A DNA stretch of 64,000 nt, taken from JBKQVT01 sp052139835. GTDB taxonomy: Bacteria; Planctomycetota; Planctomycetia; Pirellulales; Thermoguttaceae. How positions within the stretch are numbered: the stretch's first letter is position 1; the number at the start of each line of letters is the position of its first letter. The translations under genes and the position numbers were made by a program. The notes beneath the pieces were generated by a model that was not told the origin of the DNA, ran no database searches, and was given only the letters and a program-made list of their open reading frames with translations. Positions 18,287 through 26,707 of the stretch are shown here, one piece after another. The stretch is from positions 6,871 through 70,870 of the forward strand of contig JBKQVT010000150.1 of NCBI GenBank assembly GCA_052139835.1, written 5' to 3'.

Positions 18287-19261
18287 CTAGAAGTCGTACC
18301 ACATGCCGACGCCGATCTGCTGCTCGTACTGGTCGCCGAACTGGTACTGCTCGGACTTGCCGTTGAAGTATTCCAGGCCGGTGCGGAAGAGGTGCCCGCT
18401 GCGGCCCCGCCATTGCCAGCCGGCCTGCACCGTCAGCCCGCCGCCGAATTGCACCTCCTGGCGGAGATGGGCGTTGATGGCGAAGAAGGGCGCGCCCTCC
18501 AAGCCGGTGGGCCGCATGGGACTGAACTCGAAGCCGAATTGAAACTCCCAGGGCTCGGTGTCGCCCCAGTCGTAAAATGCCCAACCTACTTCGCCATAGA
18601 TCCGCACGTCGGGGATCGGCCGATACGCCAGCCCCAGCACCAGGGCGTCGCGGGAGAAATCCACCCGCGCGACGCCGGGATTCTCCAGCAGGTACTGGTC
18701 GCCCAAGTGCGAACTGAGGTGGTAGAGGGAGAACTTCGTCTCCCACGGCCCGCTCCGCCAGGTCAAGGCCCCGCCGGCGCGAAAGTCGACCGCCACCAGG
18801 TCGCGTTCATAGTTGAATATCAGCCGCGGAAAGGCGGCCGCCTCGAGGTCGAACTGAAAACCCTCGGGAAGGAGCTTGTCCTCGTTGCCGAAGCGCAGCA
18901 GTCCCACGCGGGCCCCCATGGCGATGTTCCAGATCCAGCCCATCCGCTGGTCATAGACCCACTCGCTGCCGATCCGCGGTTCCCGTTCCCCGGCGAGGTA
19001 CGAGGGATACATCAGCCCGTCCGGCAGGAGTTGCCAGGTGTAGGACTCCGGCGACGTGGCATAGCCTTGCGGCGGCGCCGCCGCGCCGGCGGCGGCCGGT
19101 CCGGGAGGGACAAAGATGGCCTCGGACGGGGGCGGGACCGTCGAGTCCGAGGGCATCATCATGATCGGCGGCGACGGTTGCATCTGGGCCCCGGCGCGGA
19201 CGCACAGCAACGATGCCAACAGGCAGCCGACGGACAGGAGGATACGACGGTAGCGGCACAT
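18287..19261 (-). CDS. DUF1207-family outer-surface protein
   Basis: A 324-residue exported protein. The ATG at 19261 starts a signal peptide (MCRYRRILLSVGCLLASLLCVRAGA). A Pro/Ala-rich linker leads to a domain rich in aromatic beta strands (WQLLPDGLMYPSYLAGEREPRIGS, RSGPWETKFSLYHLSSHLGDQYL, FGDQYEQQIGVGMWYDF) ending in Phe, like an outer-membrane barrel. The opening motif LLPDGLMYPSYLAG is characteristic of DUF1207, found mainly in planctomycetes. Its function is not established. Confidence 0.8.
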   Translation of the reverse strand: MCRYRRILLSVGCLLASLLCVRAGAQMQPSPPIMMMPSDSTVPPPSEAIFVPPGPAAAGAAAPPQGYATSPESYTWQLLPDGLMYPSYLAGEREPRIGSEWVYDQRMGWIWNIAMGARVGLLRFGNEDKLLPEGFQFDLEAAAFPRLIFNYERDLVAVDFRAGGALTWRSGPWETKFSLYHLSSHLGDQYLLENPGVARVDFSRDALVLGLAYRPIPDVRIYGEVGWAFYDWGDTEPWEFQFGFEFSPMRPTGLEGAPFFAINAHLRQEVQFGGGLTVQAGWQWRGRSGHLFRTGLEYFNGKSEQYQFGDQYEQQIGVGMWYDF

Positions 19262-19498
19262 GGATGAGGGCTTTCGCAGAAAGAGAAGGCCGCATACTGT
19301 ACTGGTTTTTCCCCCCGGCGACAAGGCGACTTGCGGTGTTGCTAAGTGATTGATTTGCAAGGGGTTGCGATATGACGACGCCGGGCGCGCTACCCCTCCG
19401 CGCTGTGCAGTCCCAGCGTGGGGCCACCTGTCGGATCACGCCGCGCTGCTCTAGAATGGCCGTTGCCGGCGCCTTTTGCCCCCCTGCGGAGCTTGACG

Positions 19499-20992
19499 AT
19501 GAAATCCGACGGTCTGGACGTTCTGAAACTGCTCATTCAGGCGGGCAACCCCATCATCGCGATGGAGACCGCCGACGAGCCCCGCGCCGTCCGCCTGGTC
19601 CGCGACGTGGCCAAGGCGATGGAATTGCCGCTGGCCGAATGGTCCGTGACCGAGGGCCTTGTCACCGTGTCTTCGCCCGTGCAGACGCTGGTGGAGGCGG
19701 GCAAGGTGGCCGCCGCGCTGCGGTACGTGAAGGACACGGACCGGGTGCTCATCTTCCTCTTCAAGGACCTCGGCCCGCACTGCAAGGACCCGGCAATCGT
19801 CCGCGCCCTCCGCGACCTCTATTTCGCCCCCGACTCGCGCTTGTGGACCCTGATCTTGGCCGACGCCGCGGGGCTGCCGCCCGAGGTGCGGCGGCTGACC
19901 GTGCCCCTGGAGATCGGTTGGCCGGATGAGCAGGAGCTGTTGGAGATCGTGCGGAACACGTTTCAGGACGCCCAGCGCCGCAGCCTGCAGAAGATCGAGT
20001 CGAAACTGACGAAGCGGGAACTGGAGCTGTTGGTGCAGACCTTGCAGGGGCTGACCAGCGAGGAGGCCGCCCGCGTGGTCTCCGGGGCGATCCACGACCG
20101 CAACGTCCTGGACGGCTCCGAGCTGCCGCGGATCGTCGACGCCAAGCGCAACCGCCTGGGGACGATGGGCTGCCTGGAGCCGATCGTGGCCGATGTCTCG
20201 CCGGACGAAATCGGCGGACTGAAGAACCTGAAGCGCTGGCTCGACCTGCGGCACGGCGGCTTTTCCAGCGGCGCCCGCGACTTCGGCCTCGACCCGCCGC
20301 GGGGCATCTTGCTGCTGGGGGTGCAAGGTTGCGGAAAGAGCCTCTGCGCCAAGGTGGTTGCCTCGGCCTGGCACATGCCGCTCTTGCGGATGGACCCGGG
20401 CGTGCTCTACCAGAAGTTTATCGGCGAGAGCGAGGCCCGGCTGCGCGAGGCCCTCCAGCAGGCCGAGTCGATGGCCCCGGCCGTGCTCTGGATCGACGAG
20501 ATCGAAAAGGCCTTCGCCTCGGCCAGCGCGGACTCGGCCGACGGCGGGCTCTCGCAGCGGATGTTCGGCACGCTGTTGTCGTGGATGCAGGACCATCGCC
20601 ACAGCGTCTTCCTCATCGCCACGGCCAACAACATTGCCCAGCTCCCGCCCGAGTTGATGCGCAAGGGGCGGTTCGACGAGATCTTCTTCGTCGACCTGCC
20701 GGGCCCGGAGGAGCGCGAGCAGGTCTTCACGATCCACCTGCGGAAGCGGAAGCGCGACAAGGCCGCCTTCGACATGGCCAAGTTGGTGGCCGGCTCGGAG
20801 GGTTTCGCCGGCGCCGAGATCGAGCAGGCGGTCGTCTCCGGCCTCTATGAGGCGTTTGCCGACAAGACGATCTGCAGGACCGAACACATCCTAGCGGCCA
20901 TGAAGGCGACGCGACCGATCTCGGTGGTCATGCGGGAGCACGTTGAGGAGCTTCGCGCCTGGGCCCGCGACCGCTGCGTGATGGCAGACTGA
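19499..20992 (+). CDS. Ycf46-like AAA ATPase
   Basis: A 497-residue cytoplasmic ATPase. ATG at 19499. Residues 1-230 are a helical N-terminal domain as in cyanobacterial/plastid Ycf46; residues ~235-450 are an AAA module with Walker A GVQGCGKS (274-281), Walker B VLWIDEIEKA, sensor 1 region FLIATANN and the finger region MRKGRFDEIF. In cyanobacteria Ycf46 has been linked to inorganic carbon regulation; planctomycete members are uncharacterised. It stands alone; no partner gene is adjacent. Confidence 0.85.
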   Translation: MKSDGLDVLKLLIQAGNPIIAMETADEPRAVRLVRDVAKAMELPLAEWSVTEGLVTVSSPVQTLVEAGKVAAALRYVKDTDRVLIFLFKDLGPHCKDPAIVRALRDLYFAPDSRLWTLILADAAGLPPEVRRLTVPLEIGWPDEQELLEIVRNTFQDAQRRSLQKIESKLTKRELELLVQTLQGLTSEEAARVVSGAIHDRNVLDGSELPRIVDAKRNRLGTMGCLEPIVADVSPDEIGGLKNLKRWLDLRHGGFSSGARDFGLDPPRGILLLGVQGCGKSLCAKVVASAWHMPLLRMDPGVLYQKFIGESEARLREALQQAESMAPAVLWIDEIEKAFASASADSADGGLSQRMFGTLLSWMQDHRHSVFLIATANNIAQLPPELMRKGRFDEIFFVDLPGPEEREQVFTIHLRKRKRDKAAFDMAKLVAGSEGFAGAEIEQAVVSGLYEAFADKTICRTEHILAAMKATRPISVVMREHVEELRAWARDRCVMAD

Positions 20993-21550
20993 GAAGAAAG
21001 GCGGAGGGCGGAGGGCGGAAGGGGGAAGGGGGAAGGGAGCCCGGGGACGGGTCACAGCGGCGAGCCGCGGGGTTTATCCCCGCGGTTGCGTTGAAGCGGC
21101 TGACGGCCCGGAGTCTGTCGCTGAACGCTCAACTTTCAATGTCGAAACAAAGGTGCCAGGAACCGTTTTCAATGCGAATCAACGGTTCCTGGCACCATTG
21201 TTGAAGGGCGTCCAAGAGACGGACAGAAAGCGAACTAGCGCAGACTGGGCCGGAGTGCTACGGGCATCGCCCCCTCCGTAGAGTGCAATTGCTCGAATTG
21301 CCCAGGGGTCTTGATATACTAGGGCGTCTTCCACCAAGTTCTTGCCGAAAGGCTGATCGCTTGCGTGCGGTTTCGCAAGGGATTCCGACCGGCGGAAACT
21401 ACTTGTAAGCCGCACTAGCCCTAAGTATCCTATCGCTTCGATTTCAACCCCGAGGCAACAAAGCCATAGGTGCCTTAACCACAAGGAGCGCCTGGGTCCC
21501 GGCCGGGCGGCCGGACCTGGTCGCTTCCCAACCCAAAAGGAGAGCAGGTC
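20993..21550. other. Intergenic region with purine tract and hairpin repeat
   Basis: 558 bases. A purine-rich tract at ~20994-21043 is built of GGCGGAGGGCGGAAGGGGGAAGG-like units. A perfect 16-bp hairpin lies at 21152-21196. A minus-strand frame at 21179-21484 has no ribosome site, no recognisable domain and begins inside the hairpin, so I do not call it. The ATG of the next gene is preceded by AAAGGAGAGCAGGTC. Confidence 0.5.
21152..21196. repeat. GGTGCCAGGAACC hairpin, copy 1
   Basis: GGTGCCAGGAACCGTT (21152-21167) pairs perfectly with AACGGTTCCTGGCACC (21181-21196) around a 13-base loop. A second copy with the identical loop lies at 22359-22403. The two copies bracket one gene. Similar GTGCCAGG palindromes are REP-type elements in related bacteria. 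Confidence 0.8.
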
Positions 21551-22339
21551 ATGTCACGCACGCTCGCTGGTTTCGCGCTTCTGCTCGTTGCGGCCGCCAT
21601 CCCCTGTGCCTGCCTGCAAGCCGAGGAACCCGCAAAGCAGGGCGGGACGATCCGCGGCCAGGCCCTGCAGGTATTGTCGGGGGCCAACGTCTATACCGGC
21701 GAGACGACAATCACTGGCGGAACACTCGAACTCAGACCCGGAACGATAGCCGACACGGCTCCCGCGCCGCCGACGCCGGCAGCGTGTCAGCCGGGCAAGG
21801 CCTTCTACATCATTACCGAGGGAGCGGGCCTGGGCGATAACGTGCGCTGTGTCCCGTGCACCGGCAAGGAAACGGTCATGGACGCAATCAGTGCAATCAA
21901 CGGCCTCTCGCAGCTCTCCAGCACCAAGATGTGGGTCGCCCGCCCGTCGCCCAACAACCGCGACAAGAGCACGATTCTCGCCGTCGATTGGGAGGCGGTT
22001 GCGAAACGGGGAATCAACGCGACCAATTACACGCTTCAGCCCGGGGATCGCCTCGTCATCGGCCAAGACCCGGAGATGACCCGAAACAATTTGGTCAACA
22101 AGAAGATAGGTCCCGTCGAGCGGTGCATGGGCTTTCTCAGCTTGACGTGCAGCACGCTGAACAGTTGGGACAGCATATCGCCTGCCCAAAAGGAAACGAT
22201 GAAGGAACTTCTGCGGAAAGGCGTGCTTACGGATGACGAAGGGCTGACGGGCATATTGGGGGAACTAATACGCCAACATGATCTGGAGCGCGCGAAGGCC
22301 GGCTCGAAAGAGGCGGAGAAGAGCAAGCCAAGCCAATGA
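21551..22339 (+). CDS. Exported protein with PATR-like repeat and SLBB/export-like domain
   Basis: A 262-residue secreted protein. ATG at 21551 with AAAGGAG upstream; signal peptide (RTLAGFALLLVAAAIPCACLQA), which could also be a lipoprotein signal. Residues ~42-62 (LSGANVYTGETTITGGTLEL) match one unit of the autotransporter passenger-associated repeat (PATR). Residues ~75-180 resemble the SLBB/polysaccharide-export module common in planctomycetes (TVMDAISAINGLSQL, TKMWVARPSPNNRDKSTILAVDW, YTLQPGDRLVIG). The C-terminal ~60 residues are helical and Lys-rich. The combination is unusual; a role in surface polymer export or display is inference. The gene lies between two copies of the same hairpin repeat. 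Confidence 0.7.
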   Translation: MSRTLAGFALLLVAAAIPCACLQAEEPAKQGGTIRGQALQVLSGANVYTGETTITGGTLELRPGTIADTAPAPPTPAACQPGKAFYIITEGAGLGDNVRCVPCTGKETVMDAISAINGLSQLSSTKMWVARPSPNNRDKSTILAVDWEAVAKRGINATNYTLQPGDRLVIGQDPEMTRNNLVNKKIGPVERCMGFLSLTCSTLNSWDSISPAQKETMKELLRKGVLTDDEGLTGILGELIRQHDLERAKAGSKEAEKSKPSQ

Positions 22340-22358
22340 TTGTGCCCGTCGAAATAAA

Positions 22359-22403
22359 GGTGCCAGGAACCGTTTTCAATGCGAATCAACGGTTCCTGAC
22401 GCC
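22359..22403. repeat. GGTGCCAGGAACC hairpin, copy 2
   Basis: Left arm and loop are identical to copy 1; the right arm differs at its end (CTGACGCC instead of CTGGCACC), shortening the perfect stem to about 11 bp. Identity with copy 1 extends ~10 bases upstream (GTCGAAA-AAAG). It overlaps the 3' end of the convergent gene, which takes its last residues and stop from the repeat. Confidence 0.75.
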
Positions 22404-22874
22404 TTTGTTACCCCCAGGTTGATTCTCTCGCGGCGGCCAGCGAAGCGTGTACCGATCAACAACCAACATTTTTCCATCTGATATCTCCCGATCTTCCACG
22501 AACACGCCTCGGGAGAAGAGATCCTTTAGCCCCGGCTTCATGCCGCGAAGACGCCGCTCGCCTTCGCTCTCGCGCTCTGGATTACCTCCGAACGCCGCGG
22601 CAATGCCTTTGCCAATCATCGCTGCAGCGGTGTCGAGAACATCATTGACGGTCCGACGAACGTCTTCGTCGCACAATTGCGATCCCTCAAGTTCCTGCGC
22701 AAAAACGATCGCCACCATCTGCCTAACACGATGGTCGTTGTTCTCTTCAAATACGACGATTTCCCGCATGGCCGGCCCTGCCGTTCGGCGAGGAAGCACC
22801 GCGGCCGCCAAGGCGACGATGACGCAGATTCCTGAGACGAGCCATGGCGCCGCATGGTGTGGCAGTCTGAACAA
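22386..22874 (-). CDS. Small membrane-anchored protein of unknown function
   Basis: About 162 residues with one hydrophobic segment near the N-terminus (WLVSGICVIVALAAAVLP) and a charged cytoplasmic or periplasmic domain (MREIVVFEENNDHRVRQMVAIVFAQELEG). I chose the TTG at 22874 because a strong AGGAGG lies four bases before it; another TTG at 22922 has no such site. The C-terminus NKGVRNR and the stop are encoded by the GGTGCCAGGAACC repeat, so the original end was probably changed by repeat insertion. No domain recognised. Confidence 0.5.
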   Translation of the reverse strand: MFRLPHHAAPWLVSGICVIVALAAAVLPRRTAGPAMREIVVFEENNDHRVRQMVAIVFAQELEGSQLCDEDVRRTVNDVLDTAAAMIGKGIAAAFGGNPERESEGERRLRGMKPGLKDLFSRGVFVEDREISDGKMLVVDRYTLRWPPRENQPGGNKGVRNR

Positions 22875-23015
22875 TTGACCTCCTCCTTCCCAGGACGGAA
22901 GGGGATATTCTACTCTTGGCAAAATGGCGAGTCTCCGCGGCCTAATCCGCGGACAGCGGCGGAAAAGCAGAATGCCCCCTTTTTCTCTTTCAAGGCAGGA
23001 CAGCGACCGCCCGGA

Positions 23016-23960
23016 TTAAGGCTCAGGGGCCTTCTCCGGCACCGGCCGGTAGATGATAAACGTCCCGGCGGTCTTGGTCGATAAATCCACGGTCGTCTCT
23101 TTGACCACCTTGCCGTCGAAATTCTGATGAATCAGAACGTACACGTGCGGCGCTTTCACGTGCTCGATGATCGCCGTATGGTTGGGAGCGCCTAGTGTTG
23201 TCCATGCTGACCCATGCGTCAGGCGAACCGACGAGAATTGGACGATGTCGCCGGGAAACACCCGCTCGCCGGCCGCCAGCGGGCGGCCCCAAACATACGC
23301 GCCCGGATGCTGCGCCCCCGCCGCCTTCAACGCCTGGTCCGCCAGGGTCCAGCACTCGCCGTCGCCTACCTGTTGGCCCCGTTGATCCGTGGCAAAACGG
23401 AGGATCCGCTGGTTGACGGGCGGGACGGCGGGAATCGCAGCGACCTCCGCCGCGGTCAACGCAAAGGTCCCGTGCCAGAAGACTTCCTTGGCGTCGAGCA
23501 ACGTGAGGTTGATCTCGGTCTTGTCCGGGCGGCGGGCGCTGGTGACCGCCAGGACGGTCGGAGTTTTATGATCCGGCCACCGCAGCTTCGACAACGCCGC
23601 CGGTGTGATCTTGGTCGGAACTGACCGGACCGTGGCTGGCGGCTGCGCCACGTGCGGGCCGCCGTACCAGGCCGTCAACAGCGCCTCCTGAAGGAACGCG
23701 GGCGCCCTGGTGTCGGATAGCTTCCGGTCCAGCGACGTGAGAACCACGACCTTCTTAATGCCATGCGACTCGGCGGCGGCGCGGATCTTCTCCAGCAGCG
23801 CAACAAGGGCAGTCCACACCTCCTCGGATGATCGCGCATGCACCTTCGCCGACTTGCCGCCGCTGGCCCCGGCTGGTGCATCCGCCCCGTTGCCCAGCCG
23901 AACCAGCGCCGCCGTAAGAAGGCAGGAAATCGCCACGAACTTCCACAGGAATCCTCGCAT
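23016..23960 (-). CDS. Exported CHAP/NlpC-like domain protein
   Basis: A 314-residue protein. The ATG at 23960 begins a signal peptide (RGFLWKFVAISCLLTAALVRLGNG). Residues ~20-180 form an alpha/beta domain (KKVVVLTSLDRKL). The C-terminal ~130 residues look like a papain-like CHAP/NlpC amidase: Cys in GDGECWTLADQAL, GDIVQFSS, then His in PNHTAIIEHV, in the usual order. Such domains cleave peptidoglycan cross-peptides or related amides. Planctomycete walls are thin, so another amide substrate is possible. Single gene. Confidence 0.65.
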   Translation of the reverse strand: MRGFLWKFVAISCLLTAALVRLGNGADAPAGASGGKSAKVHARSSEEVWTALVALLEKIRAAAESHGIKKVVVLTSLDRKLSDTRAPAFLQEALLTAWYGGPHVAQPPATVRSVPTKITPAALSKLRWPDHKTPTVLAVTSARRPDKTEINLTLLDAKEVFWHGTFALTAAEVAAIPAVPPVNQRILRFATDQRGQQVGDGECWTLADQALKAAGAQHPGAYVWGRPLAAGERVFPGDIVQFSSVRLTHGSAWTTLGAPNHTAIIEHVKAPHVYVLIHQNFDGKVVKETTVDLSTKTAGTFIIYRPVPEKAPEP

Positions 23961-24081
23961 GCCCTGTTGCCCTCTCCGCAGCCGAGTTCCGACCCGATCC
24001 AACGCCCCTGGTTCTAGCGTGGGCGCCGACTGTTGTCAACAGTGCGGCCGCGGTAAGCAAGCGGAGTCGCCAACCCGTCTC

Positions 24082-25893
24082 TTATGGCGCGAAACCCGGG
24101 TCGGACAACCGTTGGCCGGACTGCCCCACCGGATGCACGCCGCGGATATGCGCCTTGGGGCTCATCTGGTCGAGGGAGACGGGCTGGGCGGTTTCGTAGG
24201 CGCCGAGGTTGCCGGCCTCGTCGCGGGCCTCGATGCGGAGGTAGACGCTGGAGGGCATGCGATTGTCGATCGCCCAGGAGTAATGGCCAGTGTTTTCCAG
24301 GCCCGAGGCAATGGGGATCCAGGGGCCGCCGCGGCTCTGGCTGAAGGAAAGCGTGATGGGCCGCGCGGCCAGCATCACGTCGTCGCTGGCCTCCCAGGCG
24401 ATGTTAAGGTTGGCGGCGTCGGGACCGCTGCCTTGTTCGGCCGAGGTGATGCGGACGGTGGGCCTGGTCAGGTCGACGCCGATCCAGATTTCCGGCGGAT
24501 CGCCGCTCTGCGGCGGCCGGCCGCCCAGGCCGGCGCCGCTCTCGACCACGAGGCGGAATCCGTAGGTCCCGGCCTCGGCGACGGTCACGATCAGCGGGCT
24601 GCGATTGCTCTGGTCGATGGCGAAGCGTTTCCAAGTCCGGCCGCCGTCGCGCGTCCCCCACAACTCCACCTGCTTGACGCCGGAGGGGCCCACGGACTGG
24701 AGGTCGTATTCCAGCTCGAAGATGCGGGAATTGACCATGTGCAACTTTTGGCCGGCGGGCAACCCGGCCGCGGCCGGTGCCGCCGCGGGGGTCGAATTTG
24801 CGGGCGCGCGCGGCGGCGAACCCTCGGCGGCATTGGCGCGCGAGGCGCCCTGCCCGTCCAGGGCGACGAACTGGTTGCGGCCGGGGGCATTGATTTGGAC
24901 GGCCACGGAGCCGTCTTGCGCGTCGGTCCGGCCCTGTTCGGAAATGTCCACCCGCGTTTGCCCCGGGGCGGGCCGCAAGGGACTGGCGGGCCAATCCCGC
25001 TCGGCCGGGTCGCGGTCGCCGGCGGCCTGAGCGGGATTGGAACCCGGCGTGGGCGGCGGCAAATCGCTGCCCGGCCGCCAGGCATCGTCCGCCCGCGGCG
25101 CGCCCGGCGGCAAGGTCGGCGGTGACAACGCGTCATGGCCGGCCGGCGGCGACGGCGTCGTCGGAATCGAGACCGTGGTGGGCGGTGAGGCTGGCGGCAA
25201 GGCCGGCGGGCCCAGGTCACGCAAGTTGATCTTCGCCTGTCCCACACCCGCATTGCCGGCCAGATCGAGCACTTCGCCGCGGAGTTCCAACTGGGCGACC
25301 TCGGCGGGGGGGTAGAGAACGACTTCGCCGCCTTGCAGCGGCCCGACTGCGCCCGGCTGGGGACGGTCCAGCTTGATCGCCTGCCAGGGCATCGTGGCGG
25401 AGGCGCGGAACTGCAGCGACAGGCTGCCCGGCTTGGGATGAAACTCCTCGACTTGCCAATGCACGACGGTCTCGCCGGTCGAGCCGCGCCGGGCGGTGAG
25501 TTGCACTTTGGGCGGCGTGGTATCGACCACGACGATCAACTGCGCGGAGTTGGCACCAACCGACGACGACTGCCCGGCGCGGTCCACCGTGCGGACCGTA
25601 AACCAGTATTCCCCGTCGTTCGGGGCGCGGAAGAGGAATCGCCCCGTGACCGGGTCCACCTTGCTGTAGAACTGCCAGGTGCCGCCGCCGTTGGTCGAGA
25701 AATACAGTTGCACCTCGGCCAACTCGCGGGCCATCCGCGCGGGACGGTTGAGGTGATAAGGAATGGCGAAACGGGCCTCGCGACTATAGAAGATAGGCAC
25801 GGAGCTCACCGGGGCAGCGGCCGGCGGCTGGCCGCCCGCCGGGGGCGCGGCGGCCGCCAAGAGCAACACTTGGACCAACGGGGCCAACCACAT
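24082..25893 (-). CDS. Exported beta-sandwich repeat protein
   Basis: A 603-residue secreted protein. The ATG at 25893 follows GAGGAG and begins a signal peptide (WLAPLVQVLLLAAAAPPAGG). At least four immunoglobulin/fibronectin-like stretches can be seen: YFSTNGGGTWQFYSK..., the region after DTTPPKVQLTARRG, the region around VELWGTRDGGRTWKRF, and the one ending SSVYLRIEARDEAGNLGAYE. They are joined by a long Pro/Ala/Gly-rich linker (~residues 225-370). The sequence 'DGGRTW' and 'DEAGN' patterns are typical of sugar- or surface-binding beta sandwiches. No enzymatic motif. Probably an extracellular or periplasmic structural/binding protein. Confidence 0.7.
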   Translation of the reverse strand: MWLAPLVQVLLLAAAAPPAGGQPPAAAPVSSVPIFYSREARFAIPYHLNRPARMARELAEVQLYFSTNGGGTWQFYSKVDPVTGRFLFRAPNDGEYWFTVRTVDRAGQSSSVGANSAQLIVVVDTTPPKVQLTARRGSTGETVVHWQVEEFHPKPGSLSLQFRASATMPWQAIKLDRPQPGAVGPLQGGEVVLYPPAEVAQLELRGEVLDLAGNAGVGQAKINLRDLGPPALPPASPPTTVSIPTTPSPPAGHDALSPPTLPPGAPRADDAWRPGSDLPPPTPGSNPAQAAGDRDPAERDWPASPLRPAPGQTRVDISEQGRTDAQDGSVAVQINAPGRNQFVALDGQGASRANAAEGSPPRAPANSTPAAAPAAAGLPAGQKLHMVNSRIFELEYDLQSVGPSGVKQVELWGTRDGGRTWKRFAIDQSNRSPLIVTVAEAGTYGFRLVVESGAGLGGRPPQSGDPPEIWIGVDLTRPTVRITSAEQGSGPDAANLNIAWEASDDVMLAARPITLSFSQSRGGPWIPIASGLENTGHYSWAIDNRMPSSVYLRIEARDEAGNLGAYETAQPVSLDQMSPKAHIRGVHPVGQSGQRLSDPGFAP

Positions 25894-26290
25894 GACGAAA
25901 CTCCTCTCGATGAGGAAGCGGTTTGCGCAGGGCTTATGGGCGCGCGAACCCCTGGATTCACACTCCATCCGTATCGGTTATAACGACGATGCAACTTGAG
26001 GAAGGAGTGTCGGTAATCGCGATTGAGTAAGCTGGGAAGGAAAGGGGGAGGGCGGAGGGCGGAAGGGGGAAGGAGATCAAGGATAAAGGATCAAGGATGA
26101 AGGATAAAGGACGAAATTACTGTCCTTCCGCCTTCCGCCCTCCGCCTTCTTCCATTCCCCCCAGAAAGAAGGGGTGGGATCGCGTTTTTACTGCTGGACT
26201 CAATCCCCCCGCGGCAACATAATTAGTGGCAGAGCAACCGACCTCTCCGCCGACGGAACTCGGGCAATTGCATTTCGAGTGTCCAACCTA
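25894..26290. other. Intergenic region with long purine/pyrimidine inverted repeat
   Basis: At ~26041-26160 a purine tract (GGCGGAGGGCGGAAGG then AAGGATAAAGGATCAAGGATGAAGG units) is followed by its pyrimidine counterpart (CCTTCCGCCTTCCGCCCTCCGCC), giving a long imperfect hairpin. No gene seen. Confidence 0.6.
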
Positions 26291-26548
26291 ATGCAACTCC
26301 TCAAAACTGTCGGAGAGTTGTTCCTCTGGATCGCCGTCCTGGGACTGCTCACGACCGTGGCGGTTTCCCTGGTGCTGAGAATCCGCGCCAAGACGCTACA
26401 ACAGGAACAGGCGCTGAGCGAATTGATGTCAAAATTCCGTGATTTGCATTCCCAGGGTGGGCTAACGGACGCAGAATACCGAACAATAAAAACTACCTTG
26501 GCGGTGAAACTCAGAGACGAGTTAAAGGATAACGGCGACAGGGGTTAG
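26291..26548 (+). CDS. Small membrane protein with SHOCT-like tail
   Basis: An 85-residue protein. One transmembrane helix (LFLWIAVLGLLTTVAVSLVL) is followed by a basic, helical segment and a C-terminal stretch LMSKFRDLHSQGGLTDAEYRTIKTTL that resembles a SHOCT (short C-terminal oligomerisation) motif: L-x-x-L-x-x-G-x-L-(T/S)-x-x-E-(F/Y). The ATG at 26291 is favoured because upstream in-frame sequence is not hydrophobic or conserved-looking. It sits 159 bases before clpX; functional linkage is not known. Confidence 0.6.
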   Translation: MQLLKTVGELFLWIAVLGLLTTVAVSLVLRIRAKTLQQEQALSELMSKFRDLHSQGGLTDAEYRTIKTTLAVKLRDELKDNGDRG

Positions 26549-26707
26549 GACGCCCCGCGGCGCCACGACGCGGCAAGGGAGTCAAAAGCTGCAATCTCGC
26601 TGCAACTTGCCGCGGGAGCGGACCGGCGGGACCCGCGGCACAGTCCCCCGTAGAATAGTAGTGCGGCGGCAACCGGGACGAGACAAGCGGAAAGGGACGG
26701 GTGGGCT

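Noticed and set aside
21179..21484. Minus-strand 101-codon frame
   Set aside because: Starts inside the hairpin repeat, no ribosome site or motif; better explained as intergenic sequence.
21152..22403. Composite transposon made of the two hairpin repeats
   Set aside because: The repeats have no transposase between them and are too short to be IS ends; REP-type repeats are the simpler reading.
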